Shown: piece after piece, positions 56,632-64,000 of the stretch
How the letters are laid out: each line of letters begins with the position of its first letter
How positions within the stretch are numbered: position 1 is the stretch's first letter
Assembly: GCF_006442795.2 (NCBI RefSeq)
Contig: NZ_CP083956.1
Span: 5,309,501-5,373,500, forward strand
DNA from: Mesorhizobium sp. B1-1-8
Lineage (GTDB): Bacteria; Pseudomonadota; Alphaproteobacteria; Rhizobiales; Rhizobiaceae
Reading direction: 5' to 3'
Length of the DNA stretch: 64,000 nucleotides
Translations under genes and position numbers: made by a program
Notes under the pieces: generated by a model
Seen by the model: only the letters and a program-made list of their open reading frames with translations
Told to the model about the DNA's origin: nothing
Database searches by the model: none

Positions 56632-57645
56632 ATGCCTTCCTTGTTCGACATCTTTGCGCAGGCCCAGAACGGCAACGGCATGCAAGCGCTGGCCCAGCAG
56701 TGTGGGCTTTCGATGCAGCAGACGCAGGCGGCGGTCGAGGCGCTGCTGCCGGCCTTTTCCCAGGGGCTGCAGCGCAACACCGCAGATCCCTATGGGCTGG
56801 CTGCCTTCATGACGGCGATGGCAAGCGGCCAGCACGCCAAATATTTCGAGGACGCGACGCGGGCCTTCTCGCCGCAAGGCATCGACGAAGGCAACGGCAT
56901 CCTGGGACATCTGTTCGGCTCGAAGGACCTGTCGCGCGCGGTCGCCAGCCAGGCTGCGCAGGCAACCGGCCTCAGCCAGCAGGTGCTGCAGCAGATGCTT
57001 CCGGCCATGGCTTCGATGATGATGGGCGGGCTGTTCAAGCAGACCAATAACCAGATGCAGGCGGCAGGCGGTTTCGGCGGCGGTAGCAATCCGCTCGGCG
57101 AGATCATAGAGCAGATGATGCGGCAGGCCGGCGGCGGCGCGCCGGCGCCGCAGCAGCGCCAGATGCCGCAGCCTCAGAGCCCGATGGATAATCCGCTCGG
57201 CAAGGTGCTGCAGGATATGTTCGGCGGCGGCGCGCAACAGCCGCAAAGCCAGCCGCAGCAGACGCCCAATCCTTACGGCGAGAACCCGCTCGGGAAGGTG
57301 CTGCAGGACATGTTCGGCGGTGGCGCGCCGCCGCAAGGCCGACCGCAGCCGCCACAGCAGACACAAAGCCCCTATGGCGACAATCCGCTCGGCAAGATCT
57401 TCGAGGAGATGCTGCGGCAAGGTGGAGGCGGCGGATTCGGCATGCCGGGCGGACAGCCGGCGCCGCAGCAACCGCAACAACGTCAGGCTCCGCAGCCGCA
57501 GACCAATCCGAGCGGCAGGCTGCGAAACCCGTTCGACGATATTTTCGGCAAGATGTTCGAAACCGGCGCGCAACAGCGCGACGAATATCAGAAGGGCGTG
57601 GAATCGATCTTCGACCAGTTCAAGAGGGGAATGGATAGGCGGTAG
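56632..57645 (+). CDS. DUF937 protein with C-terminal glycine/glutamine-rich repeats
   Basis: The N-terminal about 145 residues match DUF937 (SLFDIFAQAQNGNGMQALAQQ, LLPAFSQGLQRN, MLPAMASMMMGGLF). From residue 153 the protein has five degenerate units built on NPLGKVLQDMFGGGA, at 153, 187, 218, 251 and a divergent NPFDDIFGKMF at 299, separated by Pro/Gln-rich linkers. The unit period is about 31-34 residues. GGAGGA upstream supports the ATG at 56632. The function is unknown; the repeats suggest an assembly or binding scaffold. Confidence 0.85.
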   Translation: MPSLFDIFAQAQNGNGMQALAQQCGLSMQQTQAAVEALLPAFSQGLQRNTADPYGLAAFMTAMASGQHAKYFEDATRAFSPQGIDEGNGILGHLFGSKDLSRAVASQAAQATGLSQQVLQQMLPAMASMMMGGLFKQTNNQMQAAGGFGGGSNPLGEIIEQMMRQAGGGAPAPQQRQMPQPQSPMDNPLGKVLQDMFGGGAQQPQSQPQQTPNPYGENPLGKVLQDMFGGGAPPQGRPQPPQQTQSPYGDNPLGKIFEEMLRQGGGGGFGMPGGQPAPQQPQQRQAPQPQTNPSGRLRNPFDDIFGKMFETGAQQRDEYQKGVESIFDQFKRGMDRR

Positions 57646-57671
57646 CATTCATGGGTGCGGATTGATGTCCC

Positions 57672-57923
57672 TTGAGTAAACGGTTGGAGCAAATGCGCCG
57701 CAATCCTCGCGGCGATTGGTCGATAGCGGACGTAAAAGCCGTTTGCGGTGAGGCCGGCATCCAATGCGTGCCGCCAAGATCAGGTGGGTCGCACTACAAG
57801 ATCAGTCACTCAGCGATGGTCGACATTCTGACCGTGCCTTTCAAACGCCCCATCAAACCCGTATATATTCGAAAACTCGTAACGTTCATCGACGAGGCAA
57901 AGAGACATGACGGACAGACTTGA
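57672..57923 (+). CDS. hicA: HicA-family mRNA interferase toxin
   Basis: The 83-residue protein has the HicA dsRBD-like fold with the catalytic His in RSGGSHYKISH (about residue 41) and a C-terminal VYIRKLVTFIDEAKR. HicA cleaves mRNA until neutralised by HicB. The start is uncertain: a TTG at 57672 is taken, and an ATG at 57693 would remove seven residues. It overlaps the hicB start, so the two are co-translated. Confidence 0.82.
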   Translation: MSKRLEQMRRNPRGDWSIADVKAVCGEAGIQCVPPRSGGSHYKISHSAMVDILTVPFKRPIKPVYIRKLVTFIDEAKRHDGQT

Positions 57924-58131
57924 ATATCCGGTCGTCATCGCGCCGCTTGCGGCAGAAGACGGCGGCGGGTTTTCGGCCGTTGTACCCGACCTTCCAGGCT
58001 GCATCAGCGATGGAGAAACCCCCGAAGAGGCGATCGCGAATGTCCAGGATGCCATCGCGTCCTGGATAGAAGCAGCCCACGAACTTGGCCGATCGATACC
58101 AAGGCCGTCGCGAAAGCTGGCTTTCGCCTGA
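57907..58131 (+). CDS. hicB: HicB-family antitoxin
   Basis: This is a 74-residue antitoxin with the HicB partial RNase H-like fold: YPVVIAPLAAEDGGGFSAVVPDLPGCISDGETPEEAIANVQDAIASWI. It is short and has no C-terminal DNA-binding domain, so autoregulation would need another factor. The gene order is toxin then antitoxin with overlap, the usual hicAB layout. Confidence 0.85.
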   Translation: MTDRLEYPVVIAPLAAEDGGGFSAVVPDLPGCISDGETPEEAIANVQDAIASWIEAAHELGRSIPRPSRKLAFA

Positions 58132-58162
58132 TTTCCCAAGAAACCTGACTTCCTAAGAAAAA

Positions 58163-58189
58163 TGCCCGGTCCTGGAGGAGAACCGGGCA
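58163..58189. terminator. stem-loop after hicAB
   Basis: TGCCCGGT (58163-58170) and ACCGGGCA (58182-58189) form a perfect 8-bp stem with an 11-base loop. A T-run is lacking, so it may be a mild terminator between convergent hicAB and the DUF1127 gene. Confidence 0.4.
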
Positions 58190-58303
58190 ATGCGCAGGCA
58201 GGCCGGCGGGGAACCGGCAGGGAGTGGGAAGCCTGCATGAAGCTTGGTCGCGCCGAGCCTTGAAAAGGTTCAATGCGACCGAAAAGCCAAGCACTGAAGC
58301 CGG

Positions 58304-58594
58304 TCAGGCGACCTTGCGGGCGAGGTCCTCAATGGTGTCGGCGCGGTCGCTGGCGATGGCACGCAGCTTCGCCGTCGGATCGCGGCCGAAGGGCACATCG
58401 ATGGCGACGTGGAGATCGGCGCGGGTCAGGCCGATATCGGCGAGCTCGGCATCCGACATCTCGCCGAGGCGATAGAAGGCGCGGCGATTTTTCCAGGCGC
58501 GATAGCTGTCGGCGAGCGCATTGACCAGACGCGCCACAACGGCCGGGCGCGTGGTGATGCGCGGGGTCTCGGTGGCGAATTCGATCGTGGCCAT
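58304..58594 (-). CDS. DUF1127 domain protein
   Basis: This 96-residue protein has the DUF1127 motif near the middle: FYRLGEMSDAELADIGLTRADL. It is longer than the 45-50-residue class, whose members bind RNA and influence phosphate and carbon metabolism in Agrobacterium and Rhodobacter. The ATG at 58594 has AGGAGG upstream. It is divergent from the LysR gene at 58771. Confidence 0.85.
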   Translation of the reverse strand: MATIEFATETPRITTRPAVVARLVNALADSYRAWKNRRAFYRLGEMSDAELADIGLTRADLHVAIDVPFGRDPTAKLRAIASDRADTIEDLARKVA

Positions 58595-58770
58595 GTCGGT
58601 CCTCCTTCGGGACAGAGCGGACGAGCCGGGCAAACGGCGCCTGGGAGAGCGCCGTTCCGGTCTCGATGCACATGCTTTCATGTGGATGGCGCTAATTTGC
58701 CATGGCGTGATTGATTAATCCAACGAATGTTTCTAATCTTTAGCATCAACATCAATGATGGGTTGGACCG

Positions 58771-59727
58771 ATGAAAGCGCCGCTCGATCTCGATCAGTTG
58801 CAGACCTTCATCTCGATCGCCGATACCGGCAGCTTCACCCGCGCTGCCGAGGAGGTGCACCGGACGCAGTCGGCGGTGTCGATGCAGATGCGCCGGCTGG
58901 AGGAGCGGATCGGCAAACCGCTGTTCGAAAAGGACGGCCGCACCAACAGGCTTACCGAGGAAGGCGACAGACTGCTCTCCTACGCAAGGCGGCTCATCTA
59001 CCTCAACCGCGAGACACTCGCCGCCTTCGATGACCAGCGGCTGGAAGGCACGATCCGCATCGGCACGCCGGACGACTACGCCGACCGCTTCCTGCCCGAG
59101 ATCATGGCGCGCTTCTCGCGCTCCAATCCGCGCGTGGAGCTCACCGTCATCTGCGAGCCGACGCCGGGGCTGGTCGAGCATATCAAACGCGGCAATCTCG
59201 ACCTCGCGCTGGTGACGCACAACGACACGCGCGGCCAGTCGGAAGTGGTGCGGCGCGAGCCGCTGCTGTGGGTCACCTCGGCCAACCACGCCACGCATGA
59301 GCAGGAAATCCTGCCGATGGCGTTCGGCAGGCCGAACTGCGTCTGGCGGCGCGCGGCCGTCGACGTGCTCGACCGGCAGAACCGCGAGTATCGCGTGCTT
59401 TTCTCGAGCTTCTCGGCGACCGTGATCACCGCCGCCGTGCTTTCCGGCCTCGCTGTCTCGGTGCTGCCGGAATGCGCGCTCAGGCCCGGGATGCGCGTTC
59501 TGGGCGAGGCCGACGGGTTCGGCACGCTGCCCGACTGCCGCATCGGCATCATGCGCGGCCAAACCTCGCAGCCGGAGATCGTCGATGCGCTGGCCCGCCA
59601 CATCTCGGAAAGCCTCGACAATATTTCCGTGCCGGTCGGCGAGGAGACGGGAAGCTTCGACTTTGCAGCCCTCGCCTTCGCCAGGATGAAGCGGACAAAG
59701 CCCAACCAGATCCTGCCCGGCTGGTAA
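58771..59727 (+). CDS. LysR-family transcriptional regulator
   Basis: This is a 318-residue LysR protein with an HTH at residues about 6-64 (LDQLQTFISIADTGSFTRAAEEVHRTQSAVSMQMRRLE) and an effector-binding domain from about residue 95. Its core HTH resembles the NodD/PtxR-like group rather than OxyR. The divergent neighbour is the DUF1127 gene. The target genes are unknown. Confidence 0.9.
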   Translation: MKAPLDLDQLQTFISIADTGSFTRAAEEVHRTQSAVSMQMRRLEERIGKPLFEKDGRTNRLTEEGDRLLSYARRLIYLNRETLAAFDDQRLEGTIRIGTPDDYADRFLPEIMARFSRSNPRVELTVICEPTPGLVEHIKRGNLDLALVTHNDTRGQSEVVRREPLLWVTSANHATHEQEILPMAFGRPNCVWRRAAVDVLDRQNREYRVLFSSFSATVITAAVLSGLAVSVLPECALRPGMRVLGEADGFGTLPDCRIGIMRGQTSQPEIVDALARHISESLDNISVPVGEETGSFDFAALAFARMKRTKPNQILPGW

Positions 59728-59767
59728 GAGACTGTCTGGGAGCAGAATTTCGAAACAGTCTCTAAAG

Positions 59768-61978
59768 TCAGGCGCGGGCGGCGGAGCGTTCCGGGGCGTC
59801 GGACGACAGGCCTGGCAGCGCCAGCAATTGGCCGGGTTCCAGCGGCGGCGACAGCAGATAGCCCTGCAGTTGATGGCAACCCATGCCGACGAGCAGGGTT
59901 TTCTGGCCGTCGGTCTCGACGCCTTCGGCCGTCACCTCGACCCTTAGAGCCAGCGCAAGCTCGATCAGCGCCTTGACGATTGCCGCCGCACTTGCGTCCT
60001 CGTTCAGAAGGTGCACGACGGAGCGGTCGATCTTCAGCTTGTCGATAGCTTGGCGGCGCAGATAGCTCAGCGACGAATAGCCGGTGCCGAAATCGTCGAG
60101 CACGATGCGGATGCCGGATTTGCGCAGCGCGGCAAGCACCGAGCCGATGGTGTCGTTGTGTTCGAGAAGCACGCTCTCGGTGGTCTCGAGCTGCAGGCGG
60201 GCCGGCTCTAGGCCGGTTTCGCTCAGGATCGACGCGACCTGTTCGGCGAAACCGACGTCGCGCAATTGCATCGGCGAGACGTTGACGGCGATCCACGGCA
60301 GCTCGGTGCCGACCGCGAAGCGGCATGCCTCCGACAGAATCCATCTGCCGAGCTCGCCGATCATGCCGCGCTCTTCGGCGATGGCGATGAATTGCGCCGC
60401 CGGCAGCGCGCCATGCACCTCGTGTCCCCAGCGGATCAGGGCTTCGGCGCCCAGGATCCTGCGGCAGTCGGTGGCGAAGACTGGCTGATAGGCGAGCTTT
60501 ATGCCGCCATCGCCATCCAGCGCCTTGCGCAGTTCGGCCTCGACCCTGCGCTTGCGCAGCAGCAGGTCATCCATGTCGCCGGCGAAAATCTGGTAGCGGC
60601 CGCGGCCGTTCTTCTTGGCCTCGTAGAGGGCGATGTCGGCCTTGCGCAGCAGGTCATCCGCGTCGGTGTCAGGCCCCGACGACAGCGCAATGCCAATGCT
60701 GGCGCTGGCAAAGATCTGGTCGTCGATCAGCTTGAACGGCTCGCGCAATTTCTGCAGCAGCCTGTCGGCAATGTCCTCCGCGCTCCTGACATCGCGCACA
60801 TCCAGCAGGATGATGGCGAATTCGTCGCCGCCGAGCCGCGCCACCGTGTCGACCTCGCGGATCGTGTGCCTAAGCCTGGCCGCCGTCTGGCGGACAAGCT
60901 CGTCGCCGGCCGGATGGCCGAGCGTATCGTTGACATGCTTGAAGCGGTCGATATCGAGGTAAAGCAGCGCCACCCTTGCCGCTTCGTGGCTGGCAAACAG
61001 CAGCATGCGCCGCAAGCGATCCTCGAACAGCGCCCGATTGGGCAGGCCGGTGAGCGTGTCGTGGAAGGCAAGATATTGCGCCTGATCCTGGCTGGTCTGC
61101 AGCGCCGTCGAGGCGCGGCGCAGCCGGCGCAGCAGGAAGACCAGGACGCCCGTCGCCAGAAGCAGCGCTACCGCCAGGGCCGGAGCCATTTTGCGCACCA
61201 GGGCGAGGCCGGGCCGTTCCTGGTCCCAGCCGATATAACCAAGAATGACGCCGCGGGAATCGACCAGTGGGACGGCCGCCGCGCCGGCTGGTTGCGACAG
61301 CGGCACCAGGCGGGCGCCTTCGAGCAGATATTTCCCGGCGATCTTGCCGATCACCGCGTCATTGATGAACTCAGCCGAAACATCAAGATATTCGGTGCCG
61401 GGCGCCTGTGTGACTCGGTCCGAGCTCGGCACCAGCGGCATGACGCTGAGGATCGCCGGCTGGCCGCCGAGCGATACTAGGTCCTCGACCACCATCTTGG
61501 CCGGCTGGCCGGAGGCATCGGTCCGCGGCGGCTGGCCCAGCATGGCGCGCAGCCTTTCGACGGCCGCCCGTATGGCCGGCTCGTCCTCGCCATAGGCGGA
61601 CGGATCGACCACCTTGCCTTCGCGCATGGCATGGACCGGGCGGTTGGCGGCGTCGAGAATGTAGACCCGGTTGTGACCGTAGTAGGTATACATCCAGACG
61701 CTGAGGTTTTCCTCGATCCAGACCTGGTTACCCTCCCTGACGTTGGTAACGGAATCGTCCCAGACGGCGACGCTTTCCTGCTCGCGCTGGACCGCGGCGA
61801 CCTGGTCCTTCAAACCGTCGGCGATGAAGATTTTCTGCCGTTCGAGCGAAGCATGATCGGCCTGGGTGGTTGCGTAGAAGCCGAAGCCGGCGACAATGGC
61901 CAGCGCCAAGGCGGCAAGGATCAGCACGGTCAACGTGACCTGATGCGTCAGTGGGCTGCTGTTGGGGCTTGGGCTCAT
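59768..61978 (-). CDS. membrane-bound CHASE4-GGDEF-EAL protein
   Basis: This 736-residue c-di-GMP turnover protein has a first transmembrane helix at about residues 13-35 and a periplasmic CHASE4-like sensory domain to about 265 (ERQKIFIADGLKDQVAAVQREQESVAVWDDSVTNV). A second helix lies at about 265-288. The GGDEF domain has an intact LGGDEFAIIL, so diguanylate cyclase activity is possible. The EAL domain has GAEALIRW and DDFGTGYSSLSYLR, so phosphodiesterase activity is also possible. Confidence 0.93.
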   Translation of the reverse strand: MSPSPNSSPLTHQVTLTVLILAALALAIVAGFGFYATTQADHASLERQKIFIADGLKDQVAAVQREQESVAVWDDSVTNVREGNQVWIEENLSVWMYTYYGHNRVYILDAANRPVHAMREGKVVDPSAYGEDEPAIRAAVERLRAMLGQPPRTDASGQPAKMVVEDLVSLGGQPAILSVMPLVPSSDRVTQAPGTEYLDVSAEFINDAVIGKIAGKYLLEGARLVPLSQPAGAAAVPLVDSRGVILGYIGWDQERPGLALVRKMAPALAVALLLATGVLVFLLRRLRRASTALQTSQDQAQYLAFHDTLTGLPNRALFEDRLRRMLLFASHEAARVALLYLDIDRFKHVNDTLGHPAGDELVRQTAARLRHTIREVDTVARLGGDEFAIILLDVRDVRSAEDIADRLLQKLREPFKLIDDQIFASASIGIALSSGPDTDADDLLRKADIALYEAKKNGRGRYQIFAGDMDDLLLRKRRVEAELRKALDGDGGIKLAYQPVFATDCRRILGAEALIRWGHEVHGALPAAQFIAIAEERGMIGELGRWILSEACRFAVGTELPWIAVNVSPMQLRDVGFAEQVASILSETGLEPARLQLETTESVLLEHNDTIGSVLAALRKSGIRIVLDDFGTGYSSLSYLRRQAIDKLKIDRSVVHLLNEDASAAAIVKALIELALALRVEVTAEGVETDGQKTLLVGMGCHQLQGYLLSPPLEPGQLLALPGLSSDAPERSAARA

Positions 61979-62099
61979 GCGTCCTTGGTGGGCTGTGTTG
62001 CCGGCAACTCAAAGCAAATCGACCTTAAAATCGCGTTATAGTATTAGCGAGATTGCGCTTTGCCTTGACGCGGACCGATAAGCGTTCCCCAATCCCAGC

Positions 62100-63665
62100 A
62101 TGAGTGAAGCAGGAAGCGAATCGCGCAGCAACGCCACCGAATATACGGTGAGCGAGATTTCCGGCGCGCTGAAGCGCACCGTCGAGGACGCGTTCGGCAA
62201 TGTGCGCGTGCGCGGCGAGATCTCCGGCTATCGCGGGCCGCATTCCTCCGGCCACGCCTATTTCGCGCTGAAGGACGACCGGGCTCGCATCGACGCCGTG
62301 GTGTGGAAGACCACGATGAGCCGGCTGAAATTCCGCCCCGAGGAAGGGATGGAAGTGATCGCCAGCGGCAAGCTGACGACCTATCCCGGCAAATCCAACT
62401 ACCAGATCGTCATCGACAATCTGGAGCCGGCGGGCGCCGGCGCGCTGATGGCGCTCCTGGAAGAGCGCAAGCGCCGGCTGCAGGCCGAAGGGCTGTTCGA
62501 TGCCGGCCGCAAGCGGCGGCTGCCGTTCATGCCGCGGGTGATCGGCGTCATCACCTCGCCGACCGGCTCGGTGATCCGCGACATCATCCACCGCATCAAG
62601 GACCGCTTTCCGCTCACAGTGCTGGTCTGGCCGGTCCGGGTGCAGGGCGAGACGGCGGGCCGGGAAGTGACGGCCGCCGTCAATGGCTTCAACGCGCTGG
62701 AATGGGCCGGGCCGATCCGCCAGCCCGACCTTTTGATCGTGGCGCGCGGCGGCGGCAGCCTCGAAGACCTGTGGGGCTTCAACGACGAGGCGCTGGCGCG
62801 CGCGGTCGCGGATTCCCGCATCCCGGTGATCTCGGCAGTCGGCCACGAGACGGACTGGACGCTGGTCGACTTCGCCGCCGACATGCGGGCGCCGACGCCG
62901 ACCGGCGCTGCCGAGATGGCAGTGCCGGTCAAGGCGGAGCTCGAAGCGACGCTGGCAAGCCTCGGCGCACGGCTCAATGCCTGTGCCTCGCGCCATCTCG
63001 AGCGCAAGCGCCAGGCAGTGCGTGCGGCCGCGCGGGCACTGCCCTCGCCCGACCAGCTGCTGGCCCTGCCGCGCCGCCGCTTCGACGACGCGACCAGCCG
63101 CCTCGGACGAGGGCTGACGGTCAATATCGAGCGCAAGAGGGCAACGCTGGAGCGGCAGCGGCTGACGCCGGCAACCTTGTCGCGGCGCCTCAACGAGGCG
63201 CGCACGCTGACGGGCCGCGACATCGCCCGCGCGCGGGCGGCCTTCTTTGCGATCGTACGGCAGGGGCGTGCACGCTTCGAGCGAACGTCGGTGCGACTGT
63301 CGCCCGCGCCGATCGCCAGGCGGCAGAAGGCGCAGGCCGACACGCTGGCCGGGCTGACGCGCAGGCAGGACCAGGCACTGGCGCGGCGGCTGGACCGCCT
63401 GCGCGCGGCGCTGACCCAGGCGGACCGGCTGCTCGCCACGCTGTCGCACAAGGCGGTGCTGGCGCGCGGCTTCGCGCTGGTCAAGGACGTTGACGGCTCG
63501 GTCATCAAGCGGGTCGCGGATCTGGCGCCGGGTGCCGCCCTGCAGCTGGAATTCGCCGACGGCAATGCCGATGCCATCGCCACCAGCGGCGGCGCGCGGC
63601 CGAAACTGGCCGCCAAGCCGCCAGTCAGGACCAAGGACCCGGGCAACCAGGGCTCACTGTTCTGA
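62100..63665 (+). CDS. xseA: exodeoxyribonuclease VII large subunit
   Basis: XseA is the catalytic subunit of ExoVII, which degrades single-stranded DNA from either end. The 521-residue protein has an N-terminal OB-fold ([30 protein letters not shown]). The nuclease domain has the conserved [42 protein letters not shown] and [32 protein letters not shown] long helical C terminus follows. The small subunit is not adjacent. Confidence 0.95.
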   Translation: MSEAGSESRSNATEYTVSEISGALKRTVEDAFGNVRVRGEISGYRGPHSSGHAYFALKDDRARIDAVVWKTTMSRLKFRPEEGMEVIASGKLTTYPGKSNYQIVIDNLEPAGAGALMALLEERKRRLQAEGLFDAGRKRRLPFMPRVIGVITSPTGSVIRDIIHRIKDRFPLTVLVWPVRVQGETAGREVTAAVNGFNALEWAGPIRQPDLLIVARGGGSLEDLWGFNDEALARAVADSRIPVISAVGHETDWTLVDFAADMRAPTPTGAAEMAVPVKAELEATLASLGARLNACASRHLERKRQAVRAAARALPSPDQLLALPRRRFDDATSRLGRGLTVNIERKRATLERQRLTPATLSRRLNEARTLTGRDIARARAAFFAIVRQGRARFERTSVRLSPAPIARRQKAQADTLAGLTRRQDQALARRLDRLRAALTQADRLLATLSHKAVLARGFALVKDVDGSVIKRVADLAPGAALQLEFADGNADAIATSGGARPKLAAKPPVRTKDPGNQGSLF

Positions 63666-63672
63666 GGATTGG

Positions 63673-63795
63673 ATGAGCAGCCACGATCCGCATCATCGCA
63701 CGCTGTCGGGCAAGCCGCGGCTGTGTTCATTCGGGGTCGCGCTCGACGGCACGCCCTGCCGCTTCAATGCCGGACACCAGCTCGGCTATTTGTAG
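63673..63795 (+). CDS. possible small protein after xseA
   Basis: This is an in-frame 40-codon reading frame beginning ATG eight bases after the xseA stop, with GAGG-like sequence before it. The product (MSSHDPHHRTLSGKPRLCS, ending NAGHQLGYL) has no recognised family. It could be a real short gene co-transcribed with xseA or a truncated remnant of a longer one. Confidence 0.35.
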   Translation: MSSHDPHHRTLSGKPRLCSFGVALDGTPCRFNAGHQLGYL

Positions 63796-63808
63796 GGAAT
63801 TACTGGCC

Positions 63809-63828
63809 TTTCCGGCTTATGCCGGAAA
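63809..63828. terminator. terminator hairpin between convergent genes
   Basis: TTTCCGGC and GCCGGAAA form a perfect 8-bp stem with a 4-base loop. A- and T-rich ends make it able to terminate from either side. It lies between the xseA unit and the reverse gene at 63833. Confidence 0.6.
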
Positions 63829-63832
63829 ATCG

Positions 63833-64000
63833 TCACTTGGACGGCTTGTCCGTCGTCGTGTCGCGTTCGCTCTCCTCGGCAGCTTCCTCGAGACGCGAGG
63901 CGATCAGCTCCTGAATATCGCCGACTTCTTCCTGGATGTCCTCAAGCGGAATGCCTTCTTCGGCAGCCTTGGCGGCGCACTCCCTGGCGAGGGTCTCGGC
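63833..64000 (-). CDS. partial acidic protein, C-terminal end (runs off window)
   Basis: The final 55 codons of a reverse-strand gene are visible, ending EESERDTTTDKPSK. The segment is rich in Glu and Ala with heptad-like helix (AKAAEEGIPLEDIQEEVGDIQELIASRLEEA). It resembles DUF768-type small rhizobial proteins, though the family cannot be confirmed from the C terminus alone. Confidence 0.55.
   Translation of the reverse strand, partial: AETLARECAAKAAEEGIPLEDIQEEVGDIQELIASRLEEAAEESERDTTTDKPSK

Overview
The window looks like chromosome from a Rhizobiales alphaproteobacterium, most likely Mesorhizobium or a close Phyllobacteriaceae relative. The evidence is high G+C, a short HisG paired with HisZ, a plant-type glutamate-cysteine ligase, a divergent katG/oxyR pair, a DUF1127 protein, and several families of short palindromic interspersed repeats of the kind seen in mesorhizobia. 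No rRNA, tRNA or CRISPR array was recognised. All calls come from reading the sequence; no database search was run.

Layout. Bases 1-7092 are an accessory oxidoreductase region: a partial alpha/beta hydrolase, two LysR regulators, four short-chain dehydrogenases (one frameshifted), an NADP-binding reductase and an SRPBCC protein. Bases 7178-9169 are bounded by two near-identical 38-bp repeats, one forming the 3' end of guaA, and carry an ArsR-SRPBCC-GST operon. This looks like a guaA-targeted genomic-island remnant. After guaA (9152-10729) comes a reverse-strand accessory trio: a ParB-like protein, a DGQHR-motif protein and a small HTH protein. From 13502 to about 21000 are core genes: an MTA/SAH nucleosidase, a thioesterase, an RsmB-like methyltransferase, aqpZ, katG and oxyR. 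Bases 21000-23500 hold nested inverted repeats, a VOC protein and a complete IS481-family element with inverted ends and a CGCG target duplication.

Bases 24347-30009 hold the most unusual locus. It encodes a two-ATPase protein (a MORC/Hsp90-like GHKL domain plus a histidine-kinase-like half) broken by a one-base frameshift, a receiver-domain protein, an unrecognised protein, and a convergent NPPF-type adenine-specific DNA methyltransferase. The first three genes overlap by ATGA junctions. It resembles the restriction-modification neighbourhoods in which prokaryotic MORC/MutL-like ATPases were described, but with a two-component-like pair, and is a candidate defence system.

Bases 30334-64000 are mostly housekeeping: a molybdenum hydroxylase operon with a MoaD/ThiS-like protein, an acyl-CoA synthetase, hisG-hisZ-hisS, tag, an L,D-transpeptidase, folD, the glycolate oxidase genes glcD-glcE-(membrane protein)-glcF, a DUF3422 protein, a GntR regulator with lldD, a metallophosphoesterase, a glutamine amidotransferase, rsmE, gshA, a DUF937 repeat protein, a HicAB pair, a DUF1127 protein, a LysR regulator, a CHASE4-GGDEF-EAL protein and xseA. 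Repeat elements lie between hisZ and hisS, between glcD and glcE, and beside hisG, tag and glcF.
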